Positions 5,891-11,177 of a DNA stretch of 12,543 nucleotides are shown here, piece by piece. Below the pieces are notes generated by a model. The model had not been told where the DNA came from. It saw only the letters and a program-made list of their open reading frames with translations, and searched no databases. The position numbers were made by a program, and so were the translations under genes. The stretch is from Candidatus Pacearchaeota archaeon (lineage in GTDB: Archaea; Nanobdellota; Nanobdellia; Pacearchaeales; GW2011-AR1). Within the stretch, counting starts at the first letter, position 1. Each line of letters begins with the position of its first letter. The stretch spans positions 11,599 to 24,141 of the forward strand of contig NZCQ01000008.1 of assembly GCA_002688335.1 (NCBI GenBank). Direction: 5' to 3'.

Positions 5891-6077
5891 GCTTTGTTAA
5901 ACTATATGTTATCCTTATAATCCCTATTAAGATTACAACAATTCCTATAGTTCTAACGTCCTCTCTCAGAATAGAGATTGCTATTCCTATTATTAGTAAT
6001 ATGAGCCCCCATCCATCTATAAAATTAAATTTCCTTGTCTCTCTTCTTGAACTATGTTTCTTTTTCTTATCTGCCAT
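5883..6077 (-). CDS. Tiny membrane protein with basic N terminus and two hydrophobic segments (64 aa)
   Basis: A strongly basic start (MADKKKKHSSRRETRKFNF) is followed by two membrane helices, WGLILLIIGIAISIL and TIGIVVILIGIIRI, joined by a short charged loop (REDVR). It is first in a two-gene minus-strand operon with the 5690-5890 gene and overlaps it by 8 bp. A TATA box at 6108-6115 gives a leader of about 10 nt. The two proteins have the same two-helix plan and could form a complex. That is inference, and no family is recognised. Confidence 0.65.
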   Translation of the reverse strand: MADKKKKHSSRRETRKFNFIDGWGLILLIIGIAISILREDVRTIGIVVILIGIIRITYSLTKHG

Positions 6078-6107
6078 ACACTCTTTTAATAATGTTTAGG
6101 AATTATT

Positions 6108-6115
6108 ATTTATAA
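6108..6115 (-). promoter_or_regulatory. TATA box for the small membrane-protein operon
   Basis: TTATAAAT on the minus strand, about 34 nt before ATG 6077. It lies about 40 bp from the divergent promoter at 6142. Confidence 0.55.
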
Positions 6116-6141
6116 TACTTTCTTTTTCATCTGGAAAGGGT

Positions 6142-6233
6142 GGTAACTTAGATTTATATAACGAATCCATATTATCTTAACTATGTATATGGAAACATAT
6201 ATTTTTTGAACTAGAGTTTGAAAGGAGGTTGAT
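6142..6233 (+). promoter_or_regulatory. Promoter and hairpin leader shared with the 7266 gene
   Basis: GTAACTTAGATTTATATA (6143-6160) holds the TATA box TTTATATA and is identical to 7171-7188. The predicted transcript start (about 6182) is followed by a hairpin, TATATG (6186-6191)/CATATA (6196-6201), capped by the GNRA tetraloop GAAA. Then come TTTGAACTA and the ribosome site AAAGGAGGT (6221-6229), 4 nt before the ATG. Confidence 0.7.
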
Positions 6234-7118
6234 ATGAAAAGAGGTATTGTAATGATGTTTTTGGCATTGATGGGTTCTATTGTATTTGTTAGCGCTCTAA
6301 CTTTGACGGTTACTAGTCCTGCTAATGCTGGGATTTTTAACAAGAGCACTATTGACTATGTTTTAACTAGCGATGAGGTAAGTGATTTTTATATTTTTAA
6401 GAATCGACTAAGGTCGAATCGGGCAGTTAAGTTATGTAATGATGTTACTTCGTGTAATGCTAGTATTCGAGCTAGAGAAGGAAGTAATAATGTTACTCTT
6501 AAAATCATAAATGTTGGTGGAATGGTTAAGGAAGAAGATAGAGATTTTATTGTGGATACAAGAGTTCCTAGAATCATGAGAACCAGGCCTAGAGATGGTA
6601 AGTATATGAATAATGATGATAATTTCTCAATAATGTATACTGAGTCTAATTTGAAGAAGATTACCTTGTTTTTTGGTAATGATTCAACATTTAAAACATC
6701 TTGTGAGTCGGGGAAAAGAAAGATTTGCGATTTTAATCAAGATTTAAGTTTGTTTGATGATCAAACAATCAAGTATTGGTTTGATGTTGAAGACGTAGCT
6801 GGGAATAAAGAGAACAGTAGTGTTAGGGAAGTTATGGTTGATACAACTAAACCAAATATTACTGGAATGAACTATACTATTGATAGAAGAAAAGTTAAGT
6901 TTGCATTTGATATAGAAGAGAAGAACTTTGATAAGATCATCATTAAAGATCATAATGATAGAAGGCCCAGATGGAGGAGATTATGTTCTAAATTGATAGT
7001 TGGTAAATGTACGGCTAGCAAACGATTTAGATCTGGAGAACATTTAATTGATGTTAAAGCATTGGATAAGGCTGGAAATGAAGCAGACATCTATGTTAAA
7101 GAAGCATTTAGTGTTTAA
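6234..7118 (+). CDS. Secreted Ig-like surface protein, paralogue of the 4544 gene (294 aa)
   Basis: The start is fixed by GGAGG ending 5 nt before ATG 6234. A signal peptide of about 21 residues (ending SIVFVSA) is followed by LTLTVTSPANAGIF, the opening of an Ig-like domain. Two further domains follow linkers at 107-112 (VDTRVP) and 202-207 (VDTTKP). 'YWFDVEDVAGN' (181-191) and 'DKAGNE' (278-283) close the domains. NDRRPRWRRLCSKL at 241-254 nearly equals the 328-341 motif of the 4544 product. The paralogue's six-cysteine N-terminal module is missing here, so this is a shorter version of the same design. Two cysteine pairs (C68/C74, C157/C165) and C251/C259 could be disulfides. Likely a surface or envelope protein. 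A T-rich terminator follows. Confidence 0.8.
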   Translation: MKRGIVMMFLALMGSIVFVSALTLTVTSPANAGIFNKSTIDYVLTSDEVSDFYIFKNRLRSNRAVKLCNDVTSCNASIRAREGSNNVTLKIINVGGMVKEEDRDFIVDTRVPRIMRTRPRDGKYMNNDDNFSIMYTESNLKKITLFFGNDSTFKTSCESGKRKICDFNQDLSLFDDQTIKYWFDVEDVAGNKENSSVREVMVDTTKPNITGMNYTIDRRKVKFAFDIEEKNFDKIIIKDHNDRRPRWRRLCSKLIVGKCTASKRFRSGEHLIDVKALDKAGNEADIYVKEAFSV

Positions 7119-7160
7119 TTTTCTTGATTTTTATTTTTTAATTAATTTTTATTTTCATTT
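7119..7160 (+). terminator. T-rich terminator after the 6234 gene
   Basis: Repeated T runs follow the stop codon without a clear hairpin, before the next promoter at 7171. Confidence 0.5.
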
Positions 7161-7170
7161 GATAATAGTA

Positions 7171-7265
7171 GTAACTTAGATTTATATATTATATAGGGGT
7201 TATCACGATCATATATATGAGAATATATATCTTTAGAACTATATAATGAAAGGAGGTAAGAAAAA
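7171..7265 (+). promoter_or_regulatory. Second copy of the shared promoter and hairpin leader
   Basis: The 18-bp promoter is identical to the one at 6143-6160. The predicted transcript start (about 7209) falls at a hairpin, ATATATAT (7211-7218)/ATATATAT (7223-7230), capped by GAGA, again a GNRA loop. TTTAGAACTA and GAAAGGAGGT (7248-7257) follow, 8 nt before the ATG. Stem bases differ from the first copy while pairing and loop type are kept. Confidence 0.7.
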
Positions 7266-7817
7266 ATGAAGAAGATATTTGTGGGATTGTTTGTGGGATT
7301 GTTTGCTATAAGTTTGGTTTTGGCTTTTCATCCGGATATGTATGATAGATATATGCCTAGCTTTAATATAAAACTGACTCAAGGACATGAAGAGCCCGCT
7401 AGAGTTGTTGTTGAAGATGGCCCTGATAAGAATCAATATTTTAAGAGAGGTGATCCGTTAGGTAGCGTTATGTTATCTAGAGGAGATAGTGTTAGAGTTA
7501 TACTTAGACATTTGAAACCAGATACATATTATTCTCTGCATTATAAGAGTACCTGTATAGATCTTGATAAGAGAACTAATAGGCATGGAAATTTGAGGAG
7601 CATGAGAATGGACGATGAGTTTGATTATTCAGACCTTTATGAAATGAGAGGTGTTGATTTAGGGGCAGATGTTCCTACGCTTAAAGAAGGAGTGAGTGAA
7701 GACTTCGAGGTTTTTGAGTTTAAATGTGGATCAAGCAGTCATGATACTGAAGATCCAGATTTAGTTGGAGCCGAACCGAAGAATAATGTTAGAGAAAAGG
7801 TTCCTGGAAAGGCTTGA
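7266..7817 (+). CDS. Secreted protein of unknown function (183 aa)
   Basis: A signal peptide of about 20 residues (ending ISLVLA) precedes FHPDMYDRYMPSFNIKLTQG. The mature chain looks like a single beta-rich domain. It has two cysteines (in STCIDL and FKCGSS) that could form one disulfide, and a 'LSRGDSVRVILRHLKPDTYY' stretch like an Ig or CARDB-type strand pair. The last 30 residues (SSSHDTEDPDLVGAEPKNNV and on) are disordered. It is unrelated in sequence to the 6234 product but has the same promoter and leader, so the two are probably made together at the cell surface. The family is not recognised. Confidence 0.75.
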   Translation: MKKIFVGLFVGLFAISLVLAFHPDMYDRYMPSFNIKLTQGHEEPARVVVEDGPDKNQYFKRGDPLGSVMLSRGDSVRVILRHLKPDTYYSLHYKSTCIDLDKRTNRHGNLRSMRMDDEFDYSDLYEMRGVDLGADVPTLKEGVSEDFEVFEFKCGSSSHDTEDPDLVGAEPKNNVREKVPGKA

Positions 7818-7821
7818 TTGT

Positions 7822-7864
7822 TAGTTGTTTTTATTTTTATTGTTTTTTGTTTTTGTTGTTTAGG
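7822..7864 (+). terminator. T-rich terminator after the 7266 gene
   Basis: Several runs of four to six T follow the stop codon and lie between two convergent genes. Confidence 0.5.
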
Positions 7865-7875
7865 TCTAAGTAAGT

Positions 7876-8265
7876 TTAGTACTCTAGAGCTAAATCTTCT
7901 ATCTTATTTATCCCTCTATCTCTCATCTCAAAAACACGTTTTAACACCTTCTCCACTTCTTCATACAGATAAGCAGGGATGTCTGCAATTGCTATATAAT
8001 CCACATCAAGTGCTGTCAAACCACGATCTAAAAGAGTTCTTGCTCGGTTATTTCCATCAAATAAAACCTCTCCCTCACTAGTTTGAAATACTTGAAACTT
8101 TCCTAATTTATCGGAGTTCTGTAATTCTTCTGTAGATAGGTTTGTTAAATACTCTAGAGATTCTGCTCTTGTGTAGTCTCCAGGCAATAATCTATCGATT
8201 TCTATTTTCTTAATACCATAAGAAGAATAAATTAAAGACAGGTTTTTAAATTTAATGGAAACCAT
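7876..8265 (-). CDS. ParB-like domain protein (129 aa)
   Basis: The central phrase FQVFQTSEGEVLFDGNNRAR (57-76) followed by TLLDRGLTALDVDYIAI matches the ParB/sulfiredoxin-like nucleotide-binding fold. In that fold a 'DGNHR' or 'GxxR' box sits after two short strands. IEIDRLLPGDY at 21-31 resembles the opening ParB strand and loop ('I..L.P..Y'). The C-terminal 30 residues form a charged helix. There is no helix-turn-helix domain, so this is a stand-alone ParB-like protein rather than a chromosome partition protein. Such proteins bind or hydrolyse nucleotides (CTP in ParB itself). The substrate here is unknown. A minus-strand TATA box at 8286-8293 makes ATG 8265 leaderless. It is divergent from the 8333 gene, with interleaved promoters. 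Confidence 0.75.
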   Translation of the reverse strand: MVSIKFKNLSLIYSSYGIKKIEIDRLLPGDYTRAESLEYLTNLSTEELQNSDKLGKFQVFQTSEGEVLFDGNNRARTLLDRGLTALDVDYIAIADIPAYLYEEVEKVLKRVFEMRDRGINKIEDLALEY

Positions 8266-8272
8266 GCAAATC

Positions 8273-8293
8273 TTTAAATAATATTTACTTATA
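8273..8293. promoter_or_regulatory. Interleaved divergent TATA boxes
   Basis: TATAAGTA on the minus strand (8286-8293) serves the ParB-like gene, and TTTAAATA on the plus strand (8273-8280) serves the 8333 gene. Each box lies inside the other's core promoter, so the two genes should not be able to initiate together. Confidence 0.6.
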
Positions 8294-8332
8294 GATAATT
8301 TAGGGAAAAGTAATGGGGGAGTTGGAGTAGAA

Positions 8333-8731
8333 ATGGTGTGGAGAAAACGTACAATAGAGGCTTATAGTCCAGAAGAATTGGCAGTTAGACAGGCAGAACT
8401 GACTGGGATCCTAAATAAACATTTAGATGAATTGAGTGAGTTCTTACGACATCCTGAGACATTATTAAGGGATGATTCTGAGTTTAGCAATATTAATGGT
8501 TACTTTACTTTCTCGAGGAATCAAGCGGTTGAGCTTCAAGTTGATTTAACTGAGATTGATGATCGATATGCACTAATAAATGACGGGATTGAACAAGCCA
8601 ATAGAAGATACATGGAAAGAGAATTAGCACCATTTAGATCTAAGCGTGATCGCGATATGAAGCGGGGATTAGAGAAACATTATCAAAATCCTATTCCCAC
8701 GGTTAATGCTCGAGATATAGGTATAGACTAA
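8333..8731 (+). CDS. Helical protein of unknown function (132 aa)
   Basis: ATG 8333 is preceded by GGAG at 8323-8326 and a leader of about 30 nt. An ATG at 8312 opens only a 5-codon frame ending just before the start. The protein is mostly charged helix (YSPEELAVRQAELTGILNKH near the start, then 'DRYALINDGIEQANRRYMER' later) and may form a coiled coil. There is no signal peptide, membrane segment or cysteine. Codons such as CGT, CGC, CGG and CGA appear here more than in the AGA-using neighbours, hinting at a different origin. It is divergent from the ParB-like gene, and repeat D follows its stop within 15 nt. No family is recognised. Confidence 0.7.
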   Translation: MVWRKRTIEAYSPEELAVRQAELTGILNKHLDELSEFLRHPETLLRDDSEFSNINGYFTFSRNQAVELQVDLTEIDDRYALINDGIEQANRRYMERELAPFRSKRDRDMKRGLEKHYQNPIPTVNARDIGID

Positions 8732-8744
8732 GTTTTATATATTA

Positions 8745-8832
8745 TTGAGGACTTTGAAAAACTCCGTTTTTCATCCTCAAGGAAGGATTTTGATGCGATT
8801 TCCTTCGGAAATTGAGGTTATTCAAAACCTCC
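8745..8832. repeat. Hairpin repeat D (family II), two hairpins in tandem
   Basis: The first hairpin pairs TTGAGGA (8745-8751) with TCCTCAA (8774-8780) and TGAAAAAC (8755-8762) with GTTTTTCA (8766-8773), with a 3-nt bulge and loop TCC. The conserved segment at 8786-8829 follows. Its outer stem is TTTTGA (8788-8793)/TCAAAA (8822-8827) and its inner hairpin is ATTTCC (8798-8803)/GGAAAT (8807-8812). This segment equals that of repeat B except for one T in place of C. The preceding hairpins of B and D share no sequence, only position and form. It may also act as the 3' end of the 8333 message. Confidence 0.8.
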
Positions 8833-8922
8833 CATTTAATTTGTTAAAAGTTCTGAATTGTGATGTTAGAATAGAAAATGAGTGAAACATCTTTCTTCAT
8901 CCAAAAAAAGTTGTAACATAGC

Positions 8923-8930
8923 TTTAAATA
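8923..8930 (+). promoter_or_regulatory. TATA box for the gene at 8952
   Basis: TTTAAATA is centred 25 nt before ATG 8952, which makes that message leaderless. Confidence 0.65.
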
Positions 8931-8951
8931 AAAGTTGGTTTATTAGCGAGT

Positions 8952-9959
8952 ATGAAAAAAATTGGATTGGTTGTTTTATCGGTAATTAGTTTTCTTCTTA
9001 TGATTAACTTAGTTCTTGCTGTTGAAGTCGGATATGTTGTCAAGGACATTGATAGAGCCGATGGTAAGTTGATAGATGTTCTTGATGAACTTGGGATGGA
9101 AATTGATTTGATAGAAGATAGGGAAATTAAAAATGTTGATTTTTCTGATTATGATTTATTAATTGTTGGGGGTAAGGGGAGATTGAGAAACGGGAAGCAT
9201 TTGCCTAAAGATAAGAGTGTTGTTTTGCTTAATCCTGGTTATGTGAAGTATTTTGGATTTTTGGAAAATGGAAGGGTTAGAAAATCTGTTTCTAGTTCAA
9301 AAGTAAAGATTAAGAGAAATGGAGATGTTGTTGATGTTTATGATAGGGTTAGATATAAGTTAGGGGGAGTTAGTATTCCTTATTATTACCTTCCCGAGAG
9401 ATATAAGAATTCAGATGTTGAGATTGTTGGAGGCAAGATAAATAAAAGAAACAGAAATTTAGGAGGAGTTGTTGCTCGTTTAGGGGGAGAAAATAAGAAA
9501 TGTTTTTTTGGTGCTAACGAAGTTAAGTATTGGACTGATGATGCTAGAATGTTGTTTAAAGAATGTGTTGAGTTTGTTTCTGGAAATCATGATGTTTTGA
9601 TTGATGAGGATTATTCAAATAGTGTTGATGGTCTGAGGATAAGAGATGTTGAGAGTGGTGATTATTTGTTAGATGAAGTTAGTGAGTTAATGTGTGGTGA
9701 GAAATATAAGGTTGACTTTAGGACTAAAAATGTTGGAGAGTTTATTGAAGATGTTAGTTTTTTAGGGAAGTTGGGAGATTTTGAATGGACTGCTAGTAAG
9801 GAGGGTTTATCTAGTGGTATGACTACTACAACTGGTTCTAAAACTATAACCATTGATTTTGAAGAGGGAGATTATGAATTAACTATGAGGGCTGATATTG
9901 AAAGAGATGACAATCCTGAAGATAATGTTCGGAAGAGAAGTGTTAAGGTTGTTTGTTGA
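8952..9959 (+). CDS. Secreted protein with GATase/ThuA-like and CARDB-like domains (335 aa)
   Basis: A 23-residue signal peptide (ending INLVLA) leads into VEVGYVVKDIDRADGKLIDV. This resembles the first half of a class I glutamine amidotransferase-like or ThuA-like fold: a strand, a helix 'LIDVLDELGMEIDLIED', then 'VDFSDYDLLIVGGKG', where a strand ends in a glycine turn. The nucleophile cysteine typical of active amidotransferases is not seen after that strand, so the domain is probably binding rather than catalytic. The last 100 residues (YKVDFRTKNVGEFIEDVSFL, then 'GDYELTMRADIERDDNPEDN') match CARDB-type adhesion domains. The product is likely displayed on the surface. Its stop is directly followed by the stop of the minus-strand 48-aa gene. 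Confidence 0.75.
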   Translation: MKKIGLVVLSVISFLLMINLVLAVEVGYVVKDIDRADGKLIDVLDELGMEIDLIEDREIKNVDFSDYDLLIVGGKGRLRNGKHLPKDKSVVLLNPGYVKYFGFLENGRVRKSVSSSKVKIKRNGDVVDVYDRVRYKLGGVSIPYYYLPERYKNSDVEIVGGKINKRNRNLGGVVARLGGENKKCFFGANEVKYWTDDARMLFKECVEFVSGNHDVLIDEDYSNSVDGLRIRDVESGDYLLDEVSELMCGEKYKVDFRTKNVGEFIEDVSFLGKLGDFEWTASKEGLSSGMTTTTGSKTITIDFEEGDYELTMRADIERDDNPEDNVRKRSVKVVC

Positions 9960-10106
9960 TTATCTAGCCAACATCTCCAATAGTTTCTTATCTTGAATCA
10001 TAACTATTTCTATTGCTATTCTTAACTTCCTATCTAATTCTTTTTGTACTTTAGAGTCAGGTTTACTAACAGTTTTCAATATTTTTTTGTATTCAACTTT
10101 TGCCAT
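9960..10106 (-). CDS. Small helical protein (48 aa)
   Basis: The ATG at 10106 opens MAKVEYKKILKTVSKPDSKV and the frame closes at TAA 9960-9962, abutting the stop of the convergent secreted-protein gene with no gap. The peptide is charged with hydrophobic spacing (ELDRKLRIAIEIVMIQDKKL), consistent with a helical hairpin or dimerising helix. A minus-strand TATA-like site (CTATATAG) at 10133-10140 fits the start. The upstream side carries the 18-bp repeats, so it may be regulated with, or itself regulate, the divergent NYN gene. No family is recognised. Confidence 0.6.
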   Translation of the reverse strand: MAKVEYKKILKTVSKPDSKVQKELDRKLRIAIEIVMIQDKKLLEMLAR

Positions 10107-10115
10107 TTTAATTGT

Positions 10116-10158
10116 TATATAGGTAGATTTAGCTATATAGAGGTAAATGGCTATATAG
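10116..10158. repeat. Three TATATAG boxes at exact 18-bp spacing
   Basis: TATATAG begins at 10116, 10134 and 10152. The spacers are partly alike (GTAGATTTAGC and AGGTAAATGGC), giving about two and a half tandem units of 18 bp. The array lies between the divergent 10106 (-) and 10227 (+) genes and overlaps the minus-strand promoter. This suits an operator for a DNA-binding protein. Confidence 0.55.
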
Positions 10159-10197
10159 TCTTTTCTATAATAATCGATGTTGTCTGCGAAGTAAAGA

Positions 10198-10205
10198 TTT
10201 AATTA
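10198..10205 (+). promoter_or_regulatory. TATA box for the NYN gene
   Basis: TTTAATTA is centred 25 nt before ATG 10227, so the message would be leaderless. It is a weaker match than the other boxes. Confidence 0.45.
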
Positions 10206-10226
10206 TCACTTTAACTTGTTATCTAA

Positions 10227-10781
10227 ATGAAAAAGATGAAGAAAATAAGAGTTTCTGTCTTTATTGATGGAAGGAATTTCTATCATGAAGCTAAAAATCT
10301 GAAGAAAGGAGGATTAAAAATAAGGTTGCAAGACATAGTCGACAAACTGGTAGGGAATAGAGAACTCGTTACAGCATATTATTATAATGCTCGATTAGAT
10401 AAAAAATACGATCCAGAAAAATATGAATCCCATAATAAATTTATTGAGATTGTTAAGAGTTTTCCCAAATTTAGAGTTGTATTATGTGATTGGAGGAAAA
10501 TAACTGAAGAAGATGGGACTGTGAGATATGACACTAAAGGAGATGACGTTCATTTAGCCCATGACTTATTAATGGGAGCTGTCAGAGATGAATATGATAT
10601 CGCAGTTATAGTAAGTGGAGATGCAGATTTTATTCCAATATTAAAAACCGTTAGAGAAGAGTACAAGAAAAAGGTAGGAAATGCTTTCTTTAGGAGAACT
10701 TCTTCATATAAATTAAGAAAAGCGTGCGATTTCTCTCTTAGTCTCAATAAAATAATCCGTGAACTAAATCTGAAAAAATAA
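10227..10781 (+). CDS. NYN-domain (LabA/DUF88-like) nuclease (184 aa)
   Basis: VSVFIDGRNFYHEAKN (9-24) is the first NYN strand with D14 and N17. YDTKGDDVHLAHDLL (101-115) carries D106/D107 and D113. VIVSGDADFIPI (128-139) carries D132 and D134. These are the clustered acidic residues of the NYN fold, a relative of PIN nucleases, in the LabA-like branch that keeps the SGD.DF motif. The protein has about the usual length of single-domain LabA-like proteins and has no extra domain. A role in RNA cleavage or turnover is known for some relatives. The substrate here is unknown. The ATG at 10236 is an alternative start. Its 3' end overlaps by about 10 nt the end of the minus-strand RNA candidate, and a shared hairpin at 10780-10831 may terminate both. 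Confidence 0.85.
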   Translation: MKKMKKIRVSVFIDGRNFYHEAKNLKKGGLKIRLQDIVDKLVGNRELVTAYYYNARLDKKYDPEKYESHNKFIEIVKSFPKFRVVLCDWRKITEEDGTVRYDTKGDDVHLAHDLLMGAVRDEYDIAVIVSGDADFIPILKTVREEYKKKVGNAFFRRTSSYKLRKACDFSLSLNKIIRELNLKK

Positions 10782-10943
10782 AAATCCCCTAGTTCACCCC
10801 TCTCACTCCATAGTAAGATTGGGGCATTTTTAACCTCCAACTCTATATGCCTCACCACCTCGAAGCAAGTTCCCATGCATTGACTAAGTTGGAAGAATAA
10901 AAGATGCGTCAGCGTCATCCTTAGATAACGCCTCGCACATATT
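10772..10943 (-). ncRNA. Candidate structured noncoding RNA, about 170 nt
   Basis: The stretch is visibly richer in G and C than its surroundings. A minus-strand TATA box at 10965-10972 predicts a start near 10943, just where that richness begins. In transcript order: hairpin GATG-A-CG/CGCATC with loop CTGA (about 10904-10920); a 9-bp stem CTTCCAACT (10887-10895)/AGTTGGAGG (10834-10842, one G-U pair) around ATGC/GCAT; and a last hairpin AAAAATGCCCC (10821-10831)/GGGGATTTTT (10780-10789) enclosing CTTAC/GTGAG. The last stem runs into ATTTTTATTTTTT on that strand, a textbook terminator. Frames exist (18 codons from 10940, and a 122-codon frame from 10918 running into the NYN gene), but neither looks like a protein. 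No known RNA family is recognised: it lacks H/ACA or C/D box order and is not tRNA- or 5S-like. Confidence 0.5.
10780..10831. terminator. Bidirectional terminator hairpin
   Basis: AAAAATCCCC (10780-10789) pairs with GGGGCATTTTT (10821-10831) with one bulged C. T runs follow on both strands, the stronger on the minus strand. It lies between the NYN gene and the RNA candidate. Confidence 0.55.
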
Positions 10944-10964
10944 GATATTGTAGGGTATTCTCTG

Positions 10965-10972
10965 TTTATAAA
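10965..10972 (-). promoter_or_regulatory. TATA box for the minus-strand RNA candidate
   Basis: TTTATAAA is palindromic, so the box alone gives no direction. The GC-rich segment starts at the correct distance on the minus side. Confidence 0.45.
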
Positions 10973-10987
10973 TCTTGTTGTTAATTA

Positions 10988-11029
10988 GTTAACTATTACA
11001 TAATAGTAACAGATAGAAAGATTTAAATA
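10988..11029 (+). promoter_or_regulatory. Promoter and inverted-repeat operator of the RHH gene
   Basis: GTTAACTATTA (10988-10998) and TAATAGTAAC (11001-11010) form an inverted repeat with one extra base, just before the TATA box TTTAAATA (11022-11029). Two TAGGATAAA copies (11040-11048, 11050-11058) lie between the TATA box and ATG 11059. This is a plausible autorepressor site for the ribbon-helix-helix protein. Confidence 0.55.
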
Positions 11030-11058
11030 GTGGGAAATTTAGGATAAAGTAGGATAAA

Positions 11059-11154
11059 ATGAGAAATAAGATAAGTATAACTGTTGAAAAGGATACCTTG
11101 GAAAAAGTTAAGGAAATAATTAAGGTCCTTCTCCCAATTTTGAGTAAGAATTAA
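11059..11154 (+). pseudogene. Ribbon-helix-helix protein gene truncated by an insertion sequence
   Basis: The frame MRNKISITVEKDTLEKVKEI reads as the DNA-contacting strand and first helix of a ribbon-helix-helix (CopG/MetJ-like) protein, the fold of many small repressors and antitoxins. Such proteins need about 45 or more residues to form the second helix. This frame ends after 31. The gene's own sequence stops at 11123, where the left end of the ISL3-family element begins. The last nine residues (LLPILSKN) are encoded by the element. A strong TATA box and an inverted-repeat operator precede it. The missing half is predicted just beyond the right edge of the window. Confidence 0.7.
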
Positions 11155-11177
11155 TAGTAAAAGCAGGAATTATATGT

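Noticed and set aside
7818..8081. Plus-strand open frame opposite the ParB-like gene
   Set aside because: It begins in a T-rich terminator and is antisense to a gene with a recognisable domain.
8312..8329. Five-codon ORF before the 8333 gene as a regulatory upstream ORF
   Set aside because: It may simply be the purine-rich ribosome site containing an ATG. Nothing else supports its translation.
594..8832. Hairpin repeats as a CRISPR array
   Set aside because: The copies are far apart, in different contexts, with no regular spacers and no cas genes.
10550..10918. Minus-strand open frame of 122 codons across the RNA candidate and the NYN gene
   Set aside because: Half of it is antisense to a confident NYN gene, and the product has no recognisable feature. 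The frame would also have to read through the strong terminator hairpin.
10820..10940. Possible decayed end of a TnpB-like transposase on the minus strand (phrase KDDADASF followed by frames with internal stops)
   Set aside because: The likeness to the DADxNA motif is short, no zinc-finger cysteine pairs are present, and stems plus promoter and terminator explain the segment better as an RNA.
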